In this document: in pieces, positions 32,397 to 40,553 of the stretch
Position numbering within the stretch: the first letter of the stretch is position 1
How the letters are laid out: the number at the start of each line of letters is the position of its first letter
DNA from: a virus
Length of the DNA: 46,083 nucleotides
Reading direction: 5' to 3' (one strand)
IMG/VR virus record: IMGVR_UViG_3300041809_000296
Coordinates: 1-46,083 of that record
Translations under genes and position numbers: made by a program
Notes under the pieces: model-generated
The model's database searches: none
Seen by the model: only the letters and a program-made list of their open reading frames with translations
Told to the model about the DNA's origin: nothing

Positions 32397-34534
32397 TAAT
32401 AACGGCCTTTATTGAAAACTAAGCCTGTTCCTATAGTAAAGAAGGGAGACGTTCCTCTTTGAATTCCTTGTTGCCCAGTAAGGCTTGCTGTCCTAGAAGG
32501 AACTCTATTAGACGAAATTACTTGTGAACTACCAGGCACCACATAGGCGCCGCCGCGCAAAGTATGAGCTATTTTAGGAGTGCTCTTTGCCATTTGAGCC
32601 AGTCTAGAAGTAATACCAGCTCTATTTCTTAGAGCTTGTCGTCCTATATCTATTATGGAGCTTTGACTTTCAGGTTCTGGGTCGGGGGCTGTTTTAATTG
32701 GTTCTGGGCGGCCGGCTTTGCGGGGCATGGAGTCTAAACCTATACCCGAACCCCAAGTAGTAACATGAACTATTTGAGCAAGCCTCCTTATAGACTCATT
32801 AGTATGGTATAAACCATAATTTACTTCTATTCCAAGCATAGCTAGCATGAAGGCGTCTAAATCATGATCTCCAGAGTCTGCATCGGTTTCGTAACTGGCT
32901 GGCATTCCGTGTGCGGACCAACTGCGAACTCTATAGCCTCTCATCTGTTCTATTAATGTATCATCGTCTTCTTGAGACAGGTCGACTATTTCCTGCTCCA
33001 TAGCCATGACACAGCCTTCTACCATAAAAGGCTTAGTACGTCTTGTTTCAATATCTTCTTTTTTGCTGTCTTTAGTTTTCTTTTCTCCTTGTTCCCTATT
33101 AGGCACAAGTTTGTTAAAATCTAAAGTACCGCCAAAATCTATCTTATGTATATTTTTTAATTTATAAGCTTGTGGATCTCCTTTACCTGCTGTCTGGCCC
33201 TCTAGCCTAATAAGCTCATCTTGAGAAGCTCCGAACCCAGCATCTACGTAAATATGATTGCACATCCACTTCCTATTAAGACGTTTGATTTCAGCTATAG
33301 ATTTAACAGTAGTGGCGTCTGGTTCGTCTACTACGGACCGGTCGACTGTGCGGCGGCGCCTAGTCTCTGGGTTATATTCTACTATATATATTCTGGTTCC
33401 TGTGCCTTCACCGTTCCAATCTATACCCATAACATAATTACAAGCCGGGTCATATCTAATAGATCTGTGAGTAAAAGGATTTATAGCATGATCTATAAAG
33501 ACACTCTTGAAAACGCCAGCTGTGGGAGAACCAAATTCGGCTAAATACTCATGCATGTATCTTTCGGAAGTCTTAGCTTCACGAAGACATGCTTCTTTCA
33601 TTTCTTCGGACCAATCTGGATGGTCCATAATAGGATGGTAGAATTCTCTATAATCAGGGAATACTCTACACATCCTATAATATGTGCTACGTAAACCTGT
33701 AGGGGTGGAAGAACCGTGAAAGGTTAATTCTTTAAACCTTCTTAGCAAAGGCTGGATAGCGTCATAATCGGCTTCGGATAAGAAGTCTTGCTCGTCTATT
33801 CTTATACGGCGAGGGTTCTGGCCGCGCATAGATCCGCCCTTTTTACCAGAACCAGATCCTGCTGTGAATATCTTTATAATAGAACCGTTATTAAAACGGA
33901 GCATATAATAAGGGGATTGTTTTTGCCCAGCAAGGACTCCGTTTAATGTAGGAGAGTTTTCTAATTGTACTAATATATCTAAATACCACTGCTCAGCCAT
34001 AGTTTGCTGAGGACAGATTACCATGATTTCTAACTGCTTACGAGTCAGGGCTTGGTGTAGCTCTTCGCAAACCCCCATTATAGACTTCCCAGTGCCTCTC
34101 GCCAGTCTATCTACTTTACGGGGAGCTGTACAAACCATAGCATCCCTTTGGTACCAGCGAGGTATAAAAGGAACAAAATCATTGTCGGCATTCTTTACAA
34201 CCATATGCCGTTCTGCCCAGAAACAAGGGTCATATATCTCTCTTATTTGATCAAGAGACATAGGCTCCCCTAATACATCCATTTGTTCTTTCTTTAATCT
34301 AAAGAACTCTTCATCATATATACCACGGCATTTGATTTGAAACTGCTGACCTGGAAACTTCTTTTTATATTCTTCGTGGCATCTCCTGCATGTATCGTTA
34401 TCCATACGGCGAATAATACCTTTATCGGAGCCGTCTGGGTTTATATCCCGCTTTGCAACGCGCGCGAGGAAGTGCTGTTCTTCCTTTGGTTTGGAAGCTA
34501 ATAGAGTCGAGAGTGGTATAAACTGCGTAGCCAT
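32396..34534 (-). CDS. terL: Terminase large subunit (ATPase-nuclease)
   Basis: 712 residues. The ATPase half has Walker A (RLARGTGKS, 143-151), Walker B (IRIDEQ, 244-249) and a coupling motif HGSSTP (273-278). The RNase H-type nuclease half has VMGIDWNGEGTG (Asp372), HIYVDAGFG (Asp431) and DHDLDAF near 560, giving the three acidic metal-binding residues. An N-terminal CRRCHEEY segment (C49, C52, C69) may bind zinc. The enzyme powers DNA packaging through the portal and cuts the concatemer. It is longer than the common 400-600 residues because of this N-terminus and a basic, disordered C-terminus. Confidence 0.93.
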   Translation of the reverse strand: MATQFIPLSTLLASKPKEEQHFLARVAKRDINPDGSDKGIIRRMDNDTCRRCHEEYKKKFPGQQFQIKCRGIYDEEFFRLKKEQMDVLGEPMSLDQIREIYDPCFWAERHMVVKNADNDFVPFIPRWYQRDAMVCTAPRKVDRLARGTGKSIMGVCEELHQALTRKQLEIMVICPQQTMAEQWYLDILVQLENSPTLNGVLAGQKQSPYYMLRFNNGSIIKIFTAGSGSGKKGGSMRGQNPRRIRIDEQDFLSEADYDAIQPLLRRFKELTFHGSSTPTGLRSTYYRMCRVFPDYREFYHPIMDHPDWSEEMKEACLREAKTSERYMHEYLAEFGSPTAGVFKSVFIDHAINPFTHRSIRYDPACNYVMGIDWNGEGTGTRIYIVEYNPETRRRRTVDRSVVDEPDATTVKSIAEIKRLNRKWMCNHIYVDAGFGASQDELIRLEGQTAGKGDPQAYKLKNIHKIDFGGTLDFNKLVPNREQGEKKTKDSKKEDIETRRTKPFMVEGCVMAMEQEIVDLSQEDDDTLIEQMRGYRVRSWSAHGMPASYETDADSGDHDLDAFMLAMLGIEVNYGLYHTNESIRRLAQIVHVTTWGSGIGLDSMPRKAGRPEPIKTAPDPEPESQSSIIDIGRQALRNRAGITSRLAQMAKSTPKIAHTLRGGAYVVPGSSQVISSNRVPSRTASLTGQQGIQRGTSPFFTIGTGLVFNKGRY

Positions 34535-34542
34535 CTAGTGGT

Positions 34543-34971
34543 TTAATTAATCCTGGAAACTCCTACTGTAACTGGTCCAGGAGTTCCTGCATTTGTGGTA
34601 CGGAAATTCTGAGCTGTAATCTGTATAGGCTGCCCTTGAAGAGTAATGCCTTGATCTAGTTCGCCAACATATAGATTGCTACAGTTAAATAAACTAACCC
34701 CATCAAATTCTGCTACTTGTGTCATAACACCATTAATCAAGTTAGACACAACCAGGTCGCAGACTGTAAATCCGTCGGCAAAATTAGCCCATATTTCTAT
34801 AGAGTTGGCTTGCGGATTAAAAGCCGCCGAAGATGTATTAGAACTTACTTGGTTTAATATAACGGTTGGGGTGGAGAACTGCATAGGCAAGTCTCCTACA
34901 TTCCAAGTTGGAGGGAGGCCCATTGATGGATGAGTCTTAAAAGTACTACGCTTTGATGGTACACCTGCCAT
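34543..34971 (-). CDS. Unknown small beta-rich protein
   Basis: 142 residues, beta-rich (SIEIWANFADGFTVCDLVVS, NLYVGELDQGITLQGQPIQI, GTPGPVTVGVSRIN), without recognised motif. A Gly/Pro-ended C-terminus and lack of membrane segments suggest a soluble virion or decoration protein. It lies between the hydrophobic-protein cluster and terminase, 8 bp before the latter. Confidence 0.45.
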   Translation of the reverse strand: MAGVPSKRSTFKTHPSMGLPPTWNVGDLPMQFSTPTVILNQVSSNTSSAAFNPQANSIEIWANFADGFTVCDLVVSNLINGVMTQVAEFDGVSLFNCSNLYVGELDQGITLQGQPIQITAQNFRTTNAGTPGPVTVGVSRIN

Positions 34972-34981
34972 GTGTTTCTCC

Positions 34982-35482
34982 TTATCGGTGAAGGATTAGA
35001 GCTTCTTGTCCTAACCATTGTCTTGCTTCCGGCATAACACCAACTATATCTCTCATTGCTCTCTGCCGGCGCTTTTGAGCTGTAACTGTGTCTTCGTAAT
35101 CTCCGCCAAAAGCTACACGCCTTGATTTATTAGTAGACTTAATAGCAAAAGACATACCTTTAATTATAGGATCTTCTATTTTAGTGCTCACATAAGCTGC
35201 CAAAAACATAGCGGCAAGTGCTGCCGCACCTGGAGGACATCCAACAGTCGCTGTTATTCCAGCAGCCGTTATTCCAGTTAAAGGTAATTGTAAACCTAAA
35301 CCAGCAAGTCTACCAGTTAATGTTGGAAGTTGTTCCCCTGGTTTGGCCAATCCGGCTTCAAGAGCTACCGCTGGAATACACCATAATAAATTATCTTTAG
35401 CGAATCTAAATCCATGTGAAAAAGAATCCCCTACCACTGCTGGAAATGATGGAGGAATTTCTCTTGGTGTAAGTTCTTTCAT
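34982..35482 (-). CDS. Hydrophobic, Gly/Ala-rich protein 1
   Basis: 166 residues. The middle is hydrophobic and Gly/Ala-rich (LAGLGLQLPLTGITAAGITA, TVGCPPGAAALAAMFLAAYV) and the C-terminus is basic (TAQKRRQRAMRDIVGVMPEA). It overlaps the preceding gene at 35482. With the next two genes it forms a group of Gly/Ala-rich, helix-forming proteins. Membrane-active, ejected virion proteins are the best guess, since such proteins form pores for DNA entry; there is no signal peptide. Confidence 0.45.
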   Translation of the reverse strand: MKELTPREIPPSFPAVVGDSFSHGFRFAKDNLLWCIPAVALEAGLAKPGEQLPTLTGRLAGLGLQLPLTGITAAGITATVGCPPGAAALAAMFLAAYVSTKIEDPIIKGMSFAIKSTNKSRRVAFGGDYEDTVTAQKRRQRAMRDIVGVMPEARQWLGQEALILHR

Positions 35483-36366
35483 TATCTGCCGTTATGTAAA
35501 CCTAAAACTACATCCCCTGTTGCGGACATGGAATTCATTCTGTTTCGAAGGCCATTATCCTCGCGCTGGGCCATGTCCATACTACCATACCTTGGTCTGC
35601 CTGCATAAGCTGCACCAGCAAAAGCTAAAGTGGATAAACCTGCTACCAGGCCGCCTCTTCCTATAGGACCTATATTCTTCCAAAGTCTGGAGGCTCTTAA
35701 TCCAGTAGAGACAGCTAAACCGGCTCCGCCACCAATAACCCCGCCGGCTGCTGCTCCTCTGCCTGGATGTTCTCTATCAGCGTGGGCTCCTATCGCTGCT
35801 CCAACAGCGGCGCCTAAGCCAGTCATTAAGCCTTTACGTTCGGCTACTCTGCTAATGCCAGCCCCGATTCCCCCTGTAGCTCTGGCAGCAGAAAACTCAG
35901 TTCCTATTCCTTTAGCATAGGTTCCTATTCTGCCAGGGATACCTTTTACAAACCTACCAGCTCCTGTTATCTCAGGTCGTCCAGCTACTGCGCTTAGACC
36001 TGCTCCGGCTGCTTTAGCCTCGTAAACTCCTCTTGTAGGGGCCGCTCCTCCAGCTAACACTTCATCAAGAGTTTTAGTTACATAGCTTCTTTTACCTCCA
36101 GCATAAGTAGAAGCTATACCCTTCCTGTAGTTAGTGGAGAACTTTAAAGCTCCAGTCATACCTACAGTGCCGCCTATAGCATAAGTTAATCCTGAATCCC
36201 TTGCTGCCGCCGCTTTCTCTGAAACATCCCCTTCAGTAGTAGCATAAGTATGAGCTCCGGCATAAAGACCGGCACCTGTTCCGAAAGCCAACCCTAATGC
36301 CGCAGTCGGAGCATGAGTCCATAAAGAGGAACCTAAACGGCCGGCTAAGGAGGGAGCAAATGGCAT
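35482..36366 (-). CDS. Glycine-zipper protein 2
   Basis: 294 residues, extremely rich in Gly and Ala with small-residue spacing typical of glycine zippers (AALGLAFGTGAGLYAGAHTY, GGIGAGISRVAERKGLMTGL, GAAVGAAIGAHADREHPGRG, AAAGGVIGGGAGLAVSTGLR, GGLVAGLSTLAFAGAAYAGR). Several segments could insert in a membrane. Arg/Lys clusters lie between them. It may be an internal head protein that is ejected with DNA. No enzymatic motif is seen. Confidence 0.5.
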   Translation of the reverse strand: MPFAPSLAGRLGSSLWTHAPTAALGLAFGTGAGLYAGAHTYATTEGDVSEKAAAARDSGLTYAIGGTVGMTGALKFSTNYRKGIASTYAGGKRSYVTKTLDEVLAGGAAPTRGVYEAKAAGAGLSAVAGRPEITGAGRFVKGIPGRIGTYAKGIGTEFSAARATGGIGAGISRVAERKGLMTGLGAAVGAAIGAHADREHPGRGAAAGGVIGGGAGLAVSTGLRASRLWKNIGPIGRGGLVAGLSTLAFAGAAYAGRPRYGSMDMAQREDNGLRNRMNSMSATGDVVLGLHNGR

Positions 36367-36371
36367 TTATA

Positions 36372-36695
36372 TTACCAACCGCGTTTTCTACTAGATAAAG
36401 GCCCGCGCAACCCTAGACCATAACCTATGCCAGATATACCAACCATACCAGTCACTCCTATTGCAGCTGTTCTGGTAGGTGTAGACATCGCATAAGCTCC
36501 CAACCCCTTTAAGCTACCTCTAAGCCCACCAATTTCTCTACCCGTATTATAGTAAATCCTAGCAGACTTAGCTTCCAACTTAGCAGAATTAGCTAACCGC
36601 GAGGCAAGACCAGCAGCTCTGGACTCCCCAACATACTTCATACCAATATTCTGAATTCCACGTATAACTCTACCGGCTTCGCTAAAGACACCCAT
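36372..36695 (-). CDS. Gly/Ala-rich protein 3
   Basis: A GTG at 36707 opens a longer frame, but ATG at 36695 has GTGAGG at a good distance and is preferred, giving 107 residues. The C-terminal part (AIGVTGMVGISGIGYGLGLR) is a Gly-rich hydrophobic segment and the N-terminal part is helical and basic. It is the first gene after promoter-like site D. It shares composition with the next two genes and probably the same role. Confidence 0.5.
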   Translation of the reverse strand: MGVFSEAGRVIRGIQNIGMKYVGESRAAGLASRLANSAKLEAKSARIYYNTGREIGGLRGSLKGLGAYAMSTPTRTAAIGVTGMVGISGIGYGLGLRGPLSSRKRGW

Positions 36696-36712
36696 AGTAA
36701 ACCTCACTATTA

Positions 36713-36724
36713 CTGACTAGTATA
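36713..36724 (-). promoter_or_regulatory. Promoter-like site D (partial motif)
   Basis: On the minus strand TATACTAGTCAG, one mismatch from the TATACTAGACAG of the other sites. The GGCA element is not found at the expected spacing. It lies just upstream of the Gly/Ala-rich gene cluster, 18 bp before the preferred ATG. Confidence 0.4.
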
Positions 36725-36726
36725 AG

Positions 36727-37053
36727 TTAAAGCCAGCGAACCGCGCCGGCTTTGAGAACTCTTATGATTTCTTCTTTCCATAACTTGCCGTGGTAATCAC
36801 CGCGGCGGCCCCAAAGCTTAATATGACACATCTCATGAATTAATATAAGCTTAAAGAAACGACGGAATCCTGAGATGCTCGGACTCATTTTTATTATGAA
36901 AGGGCCATCGTCTGGTTTGGTACTTTCTGCTACACAATCATCAACTACAGGCATCCAGATCACCTTTGTGTCCAAAGGCAGTTCGTTGTTAAAGAAGCGG
37001 CGGTTAAAGTCTAAATATAACCGCCGCAATAAAGCATCTGAATGTTGAACCAT
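36727..37053 (-). CDS. SprT-like zinc metalloprotease
   Basis: 108 residues. The SprT-type active site is complete: HEMCH (73-77) with a third zinc ligand in DYHGKLWKEE (His88), and a YLDFNRRFFNNELP start typical of the family. In cells SprT/Spartan proteins cut proteins crosslinked to DNA. In phages such small versions could help packaging or DNA repair. It lies 6 bp after the phosphoesterase gene and begins with ATG. No signal peptide is seen. Confidence 0.8.
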   Translation of the reverse strand: MVQHSDALLRRLYLDFNRRFFNNELPLDTKVIWMPVVDDCVAESTKPDDGPFIIKMSPSISGFRRFFKLILIHEMCHIKLWGRRGDYHGKLWKEEIIRVLKAGAVRWL

Positions 37054-37059
37054 GGCTAT

Positions 37060-38124
37060 CTATTTTCCATTAAAAGCCGATACGTATTTGACGGCTTCTT
37101 TTATTGTCCAGAACGGAGTCATTTTGTGCTCGTCTGGGTGTAATACAATGCACGGATAAGCCGGGATTGTAAACAACGAAAAGTATCTCTTAGCATAACC
37201 AGAGTTAGTGTGTATGGAGCCGGTCGTAATAGCTACGTGTTGTTTATTACCTTCGTAATAGACGTCCAACTCAGGGGTATGCAGGTCGCCTTGTAGAACA
37301 AAGTCTCTATCTGGCGCCTCCATGCGGACATAACGCTTCGGTCCGTATACTCTTGAATATATAGAGTTACCTTGAAACTTATGATTACTAACTCCCTTAT
37401 ATTCTTGATTACCGACCTTAACTGTTACGTGGGCCAGCCCGTTGAAATAAGGAGCGTGACGAGACAACAATCGCTTTAATATACTAGATCCAGATAAAGC
37501 TTCTTGTCTGGTAATAGCGTGATTGCTCCAACCAGCCCAAGCTATCTTATGATCGATTTCCTTAACCCAAGCCTCGATGAACTGTTCCTGGACTTCAGGT
37601 GGAAATACCTGACTGGTTACTTCAAGAACATTACGTAGTTTAATGGCGTGCTCAGTTTCGTCACCAAGCATAACCATGTAAAGATTGGGAGTTTCTATTA
37701 TTTCTTGGGTTATATTACAGAACATAGAGTAATCGGCGCCCCAGGCGCCTATATGTTGGTCTGAGAATGTTGCCAATATAATCGGGCTAGAACCATCGCC
37801 TAACACAAACGTAGGCTCTTCATCTTGCGACCAAGAAGCTTTATGTTTTAGTTCTTGTCCTTTTTTAGCCCATTCCGCCCAGTCTCTCCAGTTGAATTCT
37901 CCTACTTTCTTTGCCTCTTGCTCAGCAGGGGCAGGCATTCTGGATACATACCTATCTACCGTCCTACTGCCTATATCCAACATCGTGGCAATAGTTCTAT
38001 TAGACAGGCCATCTTCTTTCAATTTAAATATCTTACGCCTTACTTCCAGTGGCAGAGAACCGTTTCGCACTTTCTCTTCGTTAGGGGTTGGTTGTATCTC
38101 TTCCGTATTAAGAGTATTCACCAT
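37060..38124 (-). CDS. HTH plus calcineurin-like metallophosphoesterase
   Basis: 354 residues. Residues 24-60 form a resolvase-like helix-turn-helix (LPLEVRRKIFKLKEDGLSNR, TIATMLDIGSRTVDRYV). From residue 118 a metallophosphoesterase domain shows FSDQHIGAW (Asp122, His124), MLGDETEHA (154-160), SNHAITR (201-206), a VSNHKFQGNS segment and LQGDLHTPEL. The metal-binding order D-x-H, GD, NH, GDxH is kept with GDLH in place of GHxH. The HTH suggests it acts on DNA near the packaging genes; a small-terminase-like DNA-binding role fused to a phosphatase or nuclease is possible. Confidence 0.7.
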   Translation of the reverse strand: MVNTLNTEEIQPTPNEEKVRNGSLPLEVRRKIFKLKEDGLSNRTIATMLDIGSRTVDRYVSRMPAPAEQEAKKVGEFNWRDWAEWAKKGQELKHKASWSQDEEPTFVLGDGSSPIILATFSDQHIGAWGADYSMFCNITQEIIETPNLYMVMLGDETEHAIKLRNVLEVTSQVFPPEVQEQFIEAWVKEIDHKIAWAGWSNHAITRQEALSGSSILKRLLSRHAPYFNGLAHVTVKVGNQEYKGVSNHKFQGNSIYSRVYGPKRYVRMEAPDRDFVLQGDLHTPELDVYYEGNKQHVAITTGSIHTNSGYAKRYFSLFTIPAYPCIVLHPDEHKMTPFWTIKEAVKYVSAFNGK

Positions 38125-38190
38125 TAATATAACTTCCTTTCTAAAAGCCGGGCGTCTGATTAAGCCCGCCCGGATTGTCGTGCGGGGAAC

Positions 38191-38949
38191 TTATTCAAAC
38201 GCAGGATCTAACTTCCTCAGCTTATCTCCTCTAGCAGCTTGTGCAGAACCAAGATCGTTACCTTTAGCCTTACCTTCAGCTTTCTTGATTTTCCATTGTT
38301 GCTCTGGAGTAAGCATCCAGTCCTTTAGTATTAGTCTACGCCTATCTTGTATGTTATCCAAACGTATCGTGTTTACGTGAAGGACCCGCTCCCAGGTGAG
38401 AGGCAAGACTTGTTGTGTACCATCAGAACCGGTAAAGTTAATAGCTTCTGTTGTATTGACTTGAGTTAGCCTGGCGGCTTCTCCGGTAGATAGGATGTTA
38501 ACGCAGCGCTGCTCTTGTAAATCCAACCACACTAGCTCAGAAACCGTTATACGGGCATCTTCTGTAAGCTGGGTTGGGTCTTGCCCGATGCGTTTACACC
38601 AGGCCACAAAGCGCTGCTCCGTAATTACCCTCTCGATTGGACATAGCTCTCCTTGCGGCGCCTTCTTAATTCTTAACAAAGGACACTTAGCGGCATATGG
38701 ACATTTTTGATCGGGAGGAGTATCTTCTTGATTACCAGGGCATACAAGAACCGACCCGGCGGCCGGTCCTAATATAACAAACGAGGCTTTAAAGCTAGCT
38801 AGCTCTTGTACTTCGTCTGGTGTGAGTTTTAGGTTCTTAGGTTTTGGAAGCAAGGAATCGAAGTTCAATTCAGGCTTCGACTCTAAAATGTCCAACCCTG
38901 TAGGCTGGAATACTTCCATCATGTCTTCAGAGCGGTCGTCTGTTTGCAT
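38191..38949 (-). CDS. Cys-cluster protein at head of packaging unit, small-terminase candidate
   Basis: 252 residues. Four cysteines (C70, C83, C89, C103 in CPGN, CPYAAKCPL and CPIE) suggest a metal centre, perhaps Fe-S. The middle is helical (EQRFVAWCKRIGQDPTQLTE, VSELVWLDLQEQRCVNIL) and the C-terminus is basic and Lys-rich. Similar proteins occur in the packaging region of large phages. Position before the terminase suggests a packaging or small-terminase role, but no DNA-binding motif is seen. ATG at 38949 is only about 8 bp after the promoter-like motif; the double ATG at 38922 is an alternative. Confidence 0.5.
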   Translation of the reverse strand: MQTDDRSEDMMEVFQPTGLDILESKPELNFDSLLPKPKNLKLTPDEVQELASFKASFVILGPAAGSVLVCPGNQEDTPPDQKCPYAAKCPLLRIKKAPQGELCPIERVITEQRFVAWCKRIGQDPTQLTEDARITVSELVWLDLQEQRCVNILSTGEAARLTQVNTTEAINFTGSDGTQQVLPLTWERVLHVNTIRLDNIQDRRRLILKDWMLTPEQQWKIKKAEGKAKGNDLGSAQAARGDKLRKLDPAFE

Positions 38950-38956
38950 TCTATTC

Positions 38957-38968
38957 CTGTCTAGTATA
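38957..38968 (-). promoter_or_regulatory. Promoter-like site C (packaging unit)
   Basis: On the minus strand the 12-mer TATACTAGACAG is exact. The GGCA element is absent; TAAC lies at that spacing. It is immediately upstream of the packaging-unit gene at 38191-38949, giving a leader of only a few bases if the motif is a -10 box. Confidence 0.5.
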
Positions 38969-38976
38969 TTTGTTTT

Positions 38977-39011
38977 GGGCCCAAGTTAACAGGGGATGCT
39001 AGCTTGGGCCC
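38977..39011. other. Hairpin upstream of promoter-like site C
   Basis: A perfect 9-bp inverted repeat GGGCCCAAG/CTTGGGCCC with a 17-nt loop. No U-run follows on either strand, so it is not a textbook terminator. It lies between the end of the Cys-rich gene (39106) and promoter-like site C and may isolate the packaging unit from upstream transcription, or be a regulator site. Confidence 0.55.
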
Positions 39012-39105
39012 TTAGAGTAGCGCTACATAATCGCCTTGGAGTCTCAAGATTGAGCCTCTCGATAGGCTAATTTAAGTATAGAGCAAGCGAAGCCTCAGCC
39101 AAATA

Positions 39106-39501
39106 TTAATCTATGCCTATTGGAAACAGTTGATAAGCGGAGGCGCCTCCAAGAACTGCCGGGATATGTCTAGAACAAACAGCCCTTCGTAATAGTTCTG
39201 TGTCGTTCCCATAAACCACATTGAACTCGGCAAGGTCTTGACACTGAGCTTCATCTCTATCTGTATAAGAACATAGGCTTCGGCCGCTAGTCTCCCAACA
39301 ACCCCTTCCGTTGTCAAAGCAGAGTAAGTCATATTTTCCATTGGAGCGCTTCAAATAATAAAAAGGCATTCCAACTCGATGGCACCCAGTACAAGCTAAC
39401 TGGACTCCTTTACCTACTAAGATTTGAGTAGTAACTTCTTCTTGAGGAGTATCAGAATCCTTTACTCCAAGAAGGTCATTTATTTCTGACGTAGAATACA
39501 T
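39106..39501 (-). CDS. Cys-rich (zinc-binding?) protein, unknown
   Basis: 131 residues with seven cysteines (C37, C40, C61, C68, C77, C87, C109) including CTGCHRVGMPFYYLKR and GRGCWETSGRSLC. Some of these may bind zinc. Nothing else is recognisable. It has its own promoter candidate (39519-39546) and the strong AAGGAGA ribosome site. A small regulator is possible. Confidence 0.5.
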   Translation of the reverse strand: MYSTSEINDLLGVKDSDTPQEEVTTQILVGKGVQLACTGCHRVGMPFYYLKRSNGKYDLLCFDNGRGCWETSGRSLCSYTDRDEAQCQDLAEFNVVYGNDTELLRRAVCSRHIPAVLGGASAYQLFPIGID

Positions 39502-39518
39502 ATTTTCTCCTTAATTTC

Positions 39519-39546
39519 ACTATAACATTAGAATTAGTCTTACCAA
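39519..39546 (-). promoter_or_regulatory. Sigma70-like promoter candidate
   Basis: On the minus strand TTGGTA, 16 bp, TATAGT, followed by the ribosome site and ATG of the Cys-rich gene. The -35-like TTGG start is shared with the candidates at 43098-43125 and 43533-43559. Confidence 0.5.
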
Positions 39547-39575
39547 TATAAGTACTTTAAACATATAAGTATTTA

Positions 39576-39602
39576 TATTTATTTACTTTAAGTAAATAAA
39601 TA
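39576..39602. repeat. AT-rich inverted repeat 1
   Basis: A 13-bp perfect inverted repeat (TATTTATTTACTT/AAGTAAATAAATA) with a single central base. Together with the next repeat it fills much of the 204-bp gap between the endonuclease gene and the Cys-rich gene. The minus-strand transcripts would form a hairpin; the DNA could also be a protein-binding palindrome. Confidence 0.7.
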
Positions 39603-39607
39603 TATAG

Positions 39608-39642
39608 TACTATATAATATTAGACTCTTATATTATATAGTA
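39608..39642. repeat. AT-rich inverted repeat 2
   Basis: 13-bp arms TACTATATAATAT (39608-39620) and ATATTATATAGTA (39630-39642) with a 9-base spacer. It lies 6 bp after inverted repeat 1. The A+T content is near complete and melts easily. Confidence 0.7.
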
Positions 39643-39705
39643 TATACTCGCTAGACGCTCGTATAATTAGGGTAGCACACAAATGTAGATTTGCCAAATA
39701 GGTAT

Positions 39706-40542
39706 TTATTTAGAATCTTTACAGGACGCCTGTTTAGCTTTAGTAAAACTATCAGTGTCGACCGGCCAGTTAGTCAGAGGCTCCATGGTTGAGGGCTTTG
39801 CCCCGACCGGCAGCCCAAATTTTATGCCTGTTATAGCTTCTATAACTTGAACGCTGACTTGGAATCGACTTATATCGTTAGGTAGTTTATCTTTCTGTGG
39901 ATAAACAAAAGCCAACACTTCAGAAGTTTCGGTGTCTATAATTATTTTATAAAAATCTTTGGGTACGTCTACTTTATCTTTCCCTATCTTTTTATCCATA
40001 CTTATATCATAAATAGGCCCTACATAGATAAGTAAAGTATGGTTTCTCATATAGGCCCAAGCCCTGACATCAAGCTCTAATGTCCTCCAGGCGGCTCTAT
40101 TTAAGCCAGGCAGTTGTGGGCTCATATTAGACAATATAAAGCTTTCATGCTCCACTACTTCATCCCACGACATATCTCCATCAGGCGCCATATGCCCCAT
40201 ATCATATCCGCTGCCCACATAATCGGCCGGCATAGCTCTTTTGCCTTTTGGCAGCGCTTGGTCTGTAGAAAACGCGTCTGACCTAGATATACAACCTAAA
40301 GTATGCTGCGGGGTAATAGTATAAGACACCCACTCTGGAATCTTGGCATCTAAATCGTTTGAGAGGACGTATGCCGTCCTACATATAAGCGAGTAGTTCC
40401 TCAACGTGAGAGGCATGTCAGGAAAACCATAAGGCAGGAATTGGTTACAATACGAGAGCGGATGTGGTTCTGCTTGCTGGGCAGAAAAAGGTACCGCCGC
40501 TAATAAAGCGGCGGCAAGAAGAATAAGTAATACTTTTTTCAT
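39706..40542 (-). CDS. Secreted DNA/RNA non-specific endonuclease (NucA/EndoG family)
   Basis: 278 residues. A signal peptide is clear (MKK, hydrophobic core, PFSA before Q22). The beta-beta-alpha nuclease site reads GYDMGHMAPDGDM (112-124) with His117 as the general base; the usual DRGH is DMGH here. LSNMSPQLPGLNRAAW (137-152) supplies the metal-binding Asn148. Such enzymes cut DNA and RNA with magnesium. With a signal peptide it would be sent to the periplasm or outside, so it may degrade DNA of competitors or free nucleic acid rather than host chromosome. Two Cys (C84 and others) may form disulfides. An AT-rich structure follows its stop codon. Confidence 0.82.
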   Translation of the reverse strand: MKKVLLILLAAALLAAVPFSAQQAEPHPLSYCNQFLPYGFPDMPLTLRNYSLICRTAYVLSNDLDAKIPEWVSYTITPQHTLGCISRSDAFSTDQALPKGKRAMPADYVGSGYDMGHMAPDGDMSWDEVVEHESFILSNMSPQLPGLNRAAWRTLELDVRAWAYMRNHTLLIYVGPIYDISMDKKIGKDKVDVPKDFYKIIIDTETSEVLAFVYPQKDKLPNDISRFQVSVQVIEAITGIKFGLPVGAKPSTMEPLTNWPVDTDSFTKAKQASCKDSK

Positions 40543-40553
40543 GCTATCCTCTA

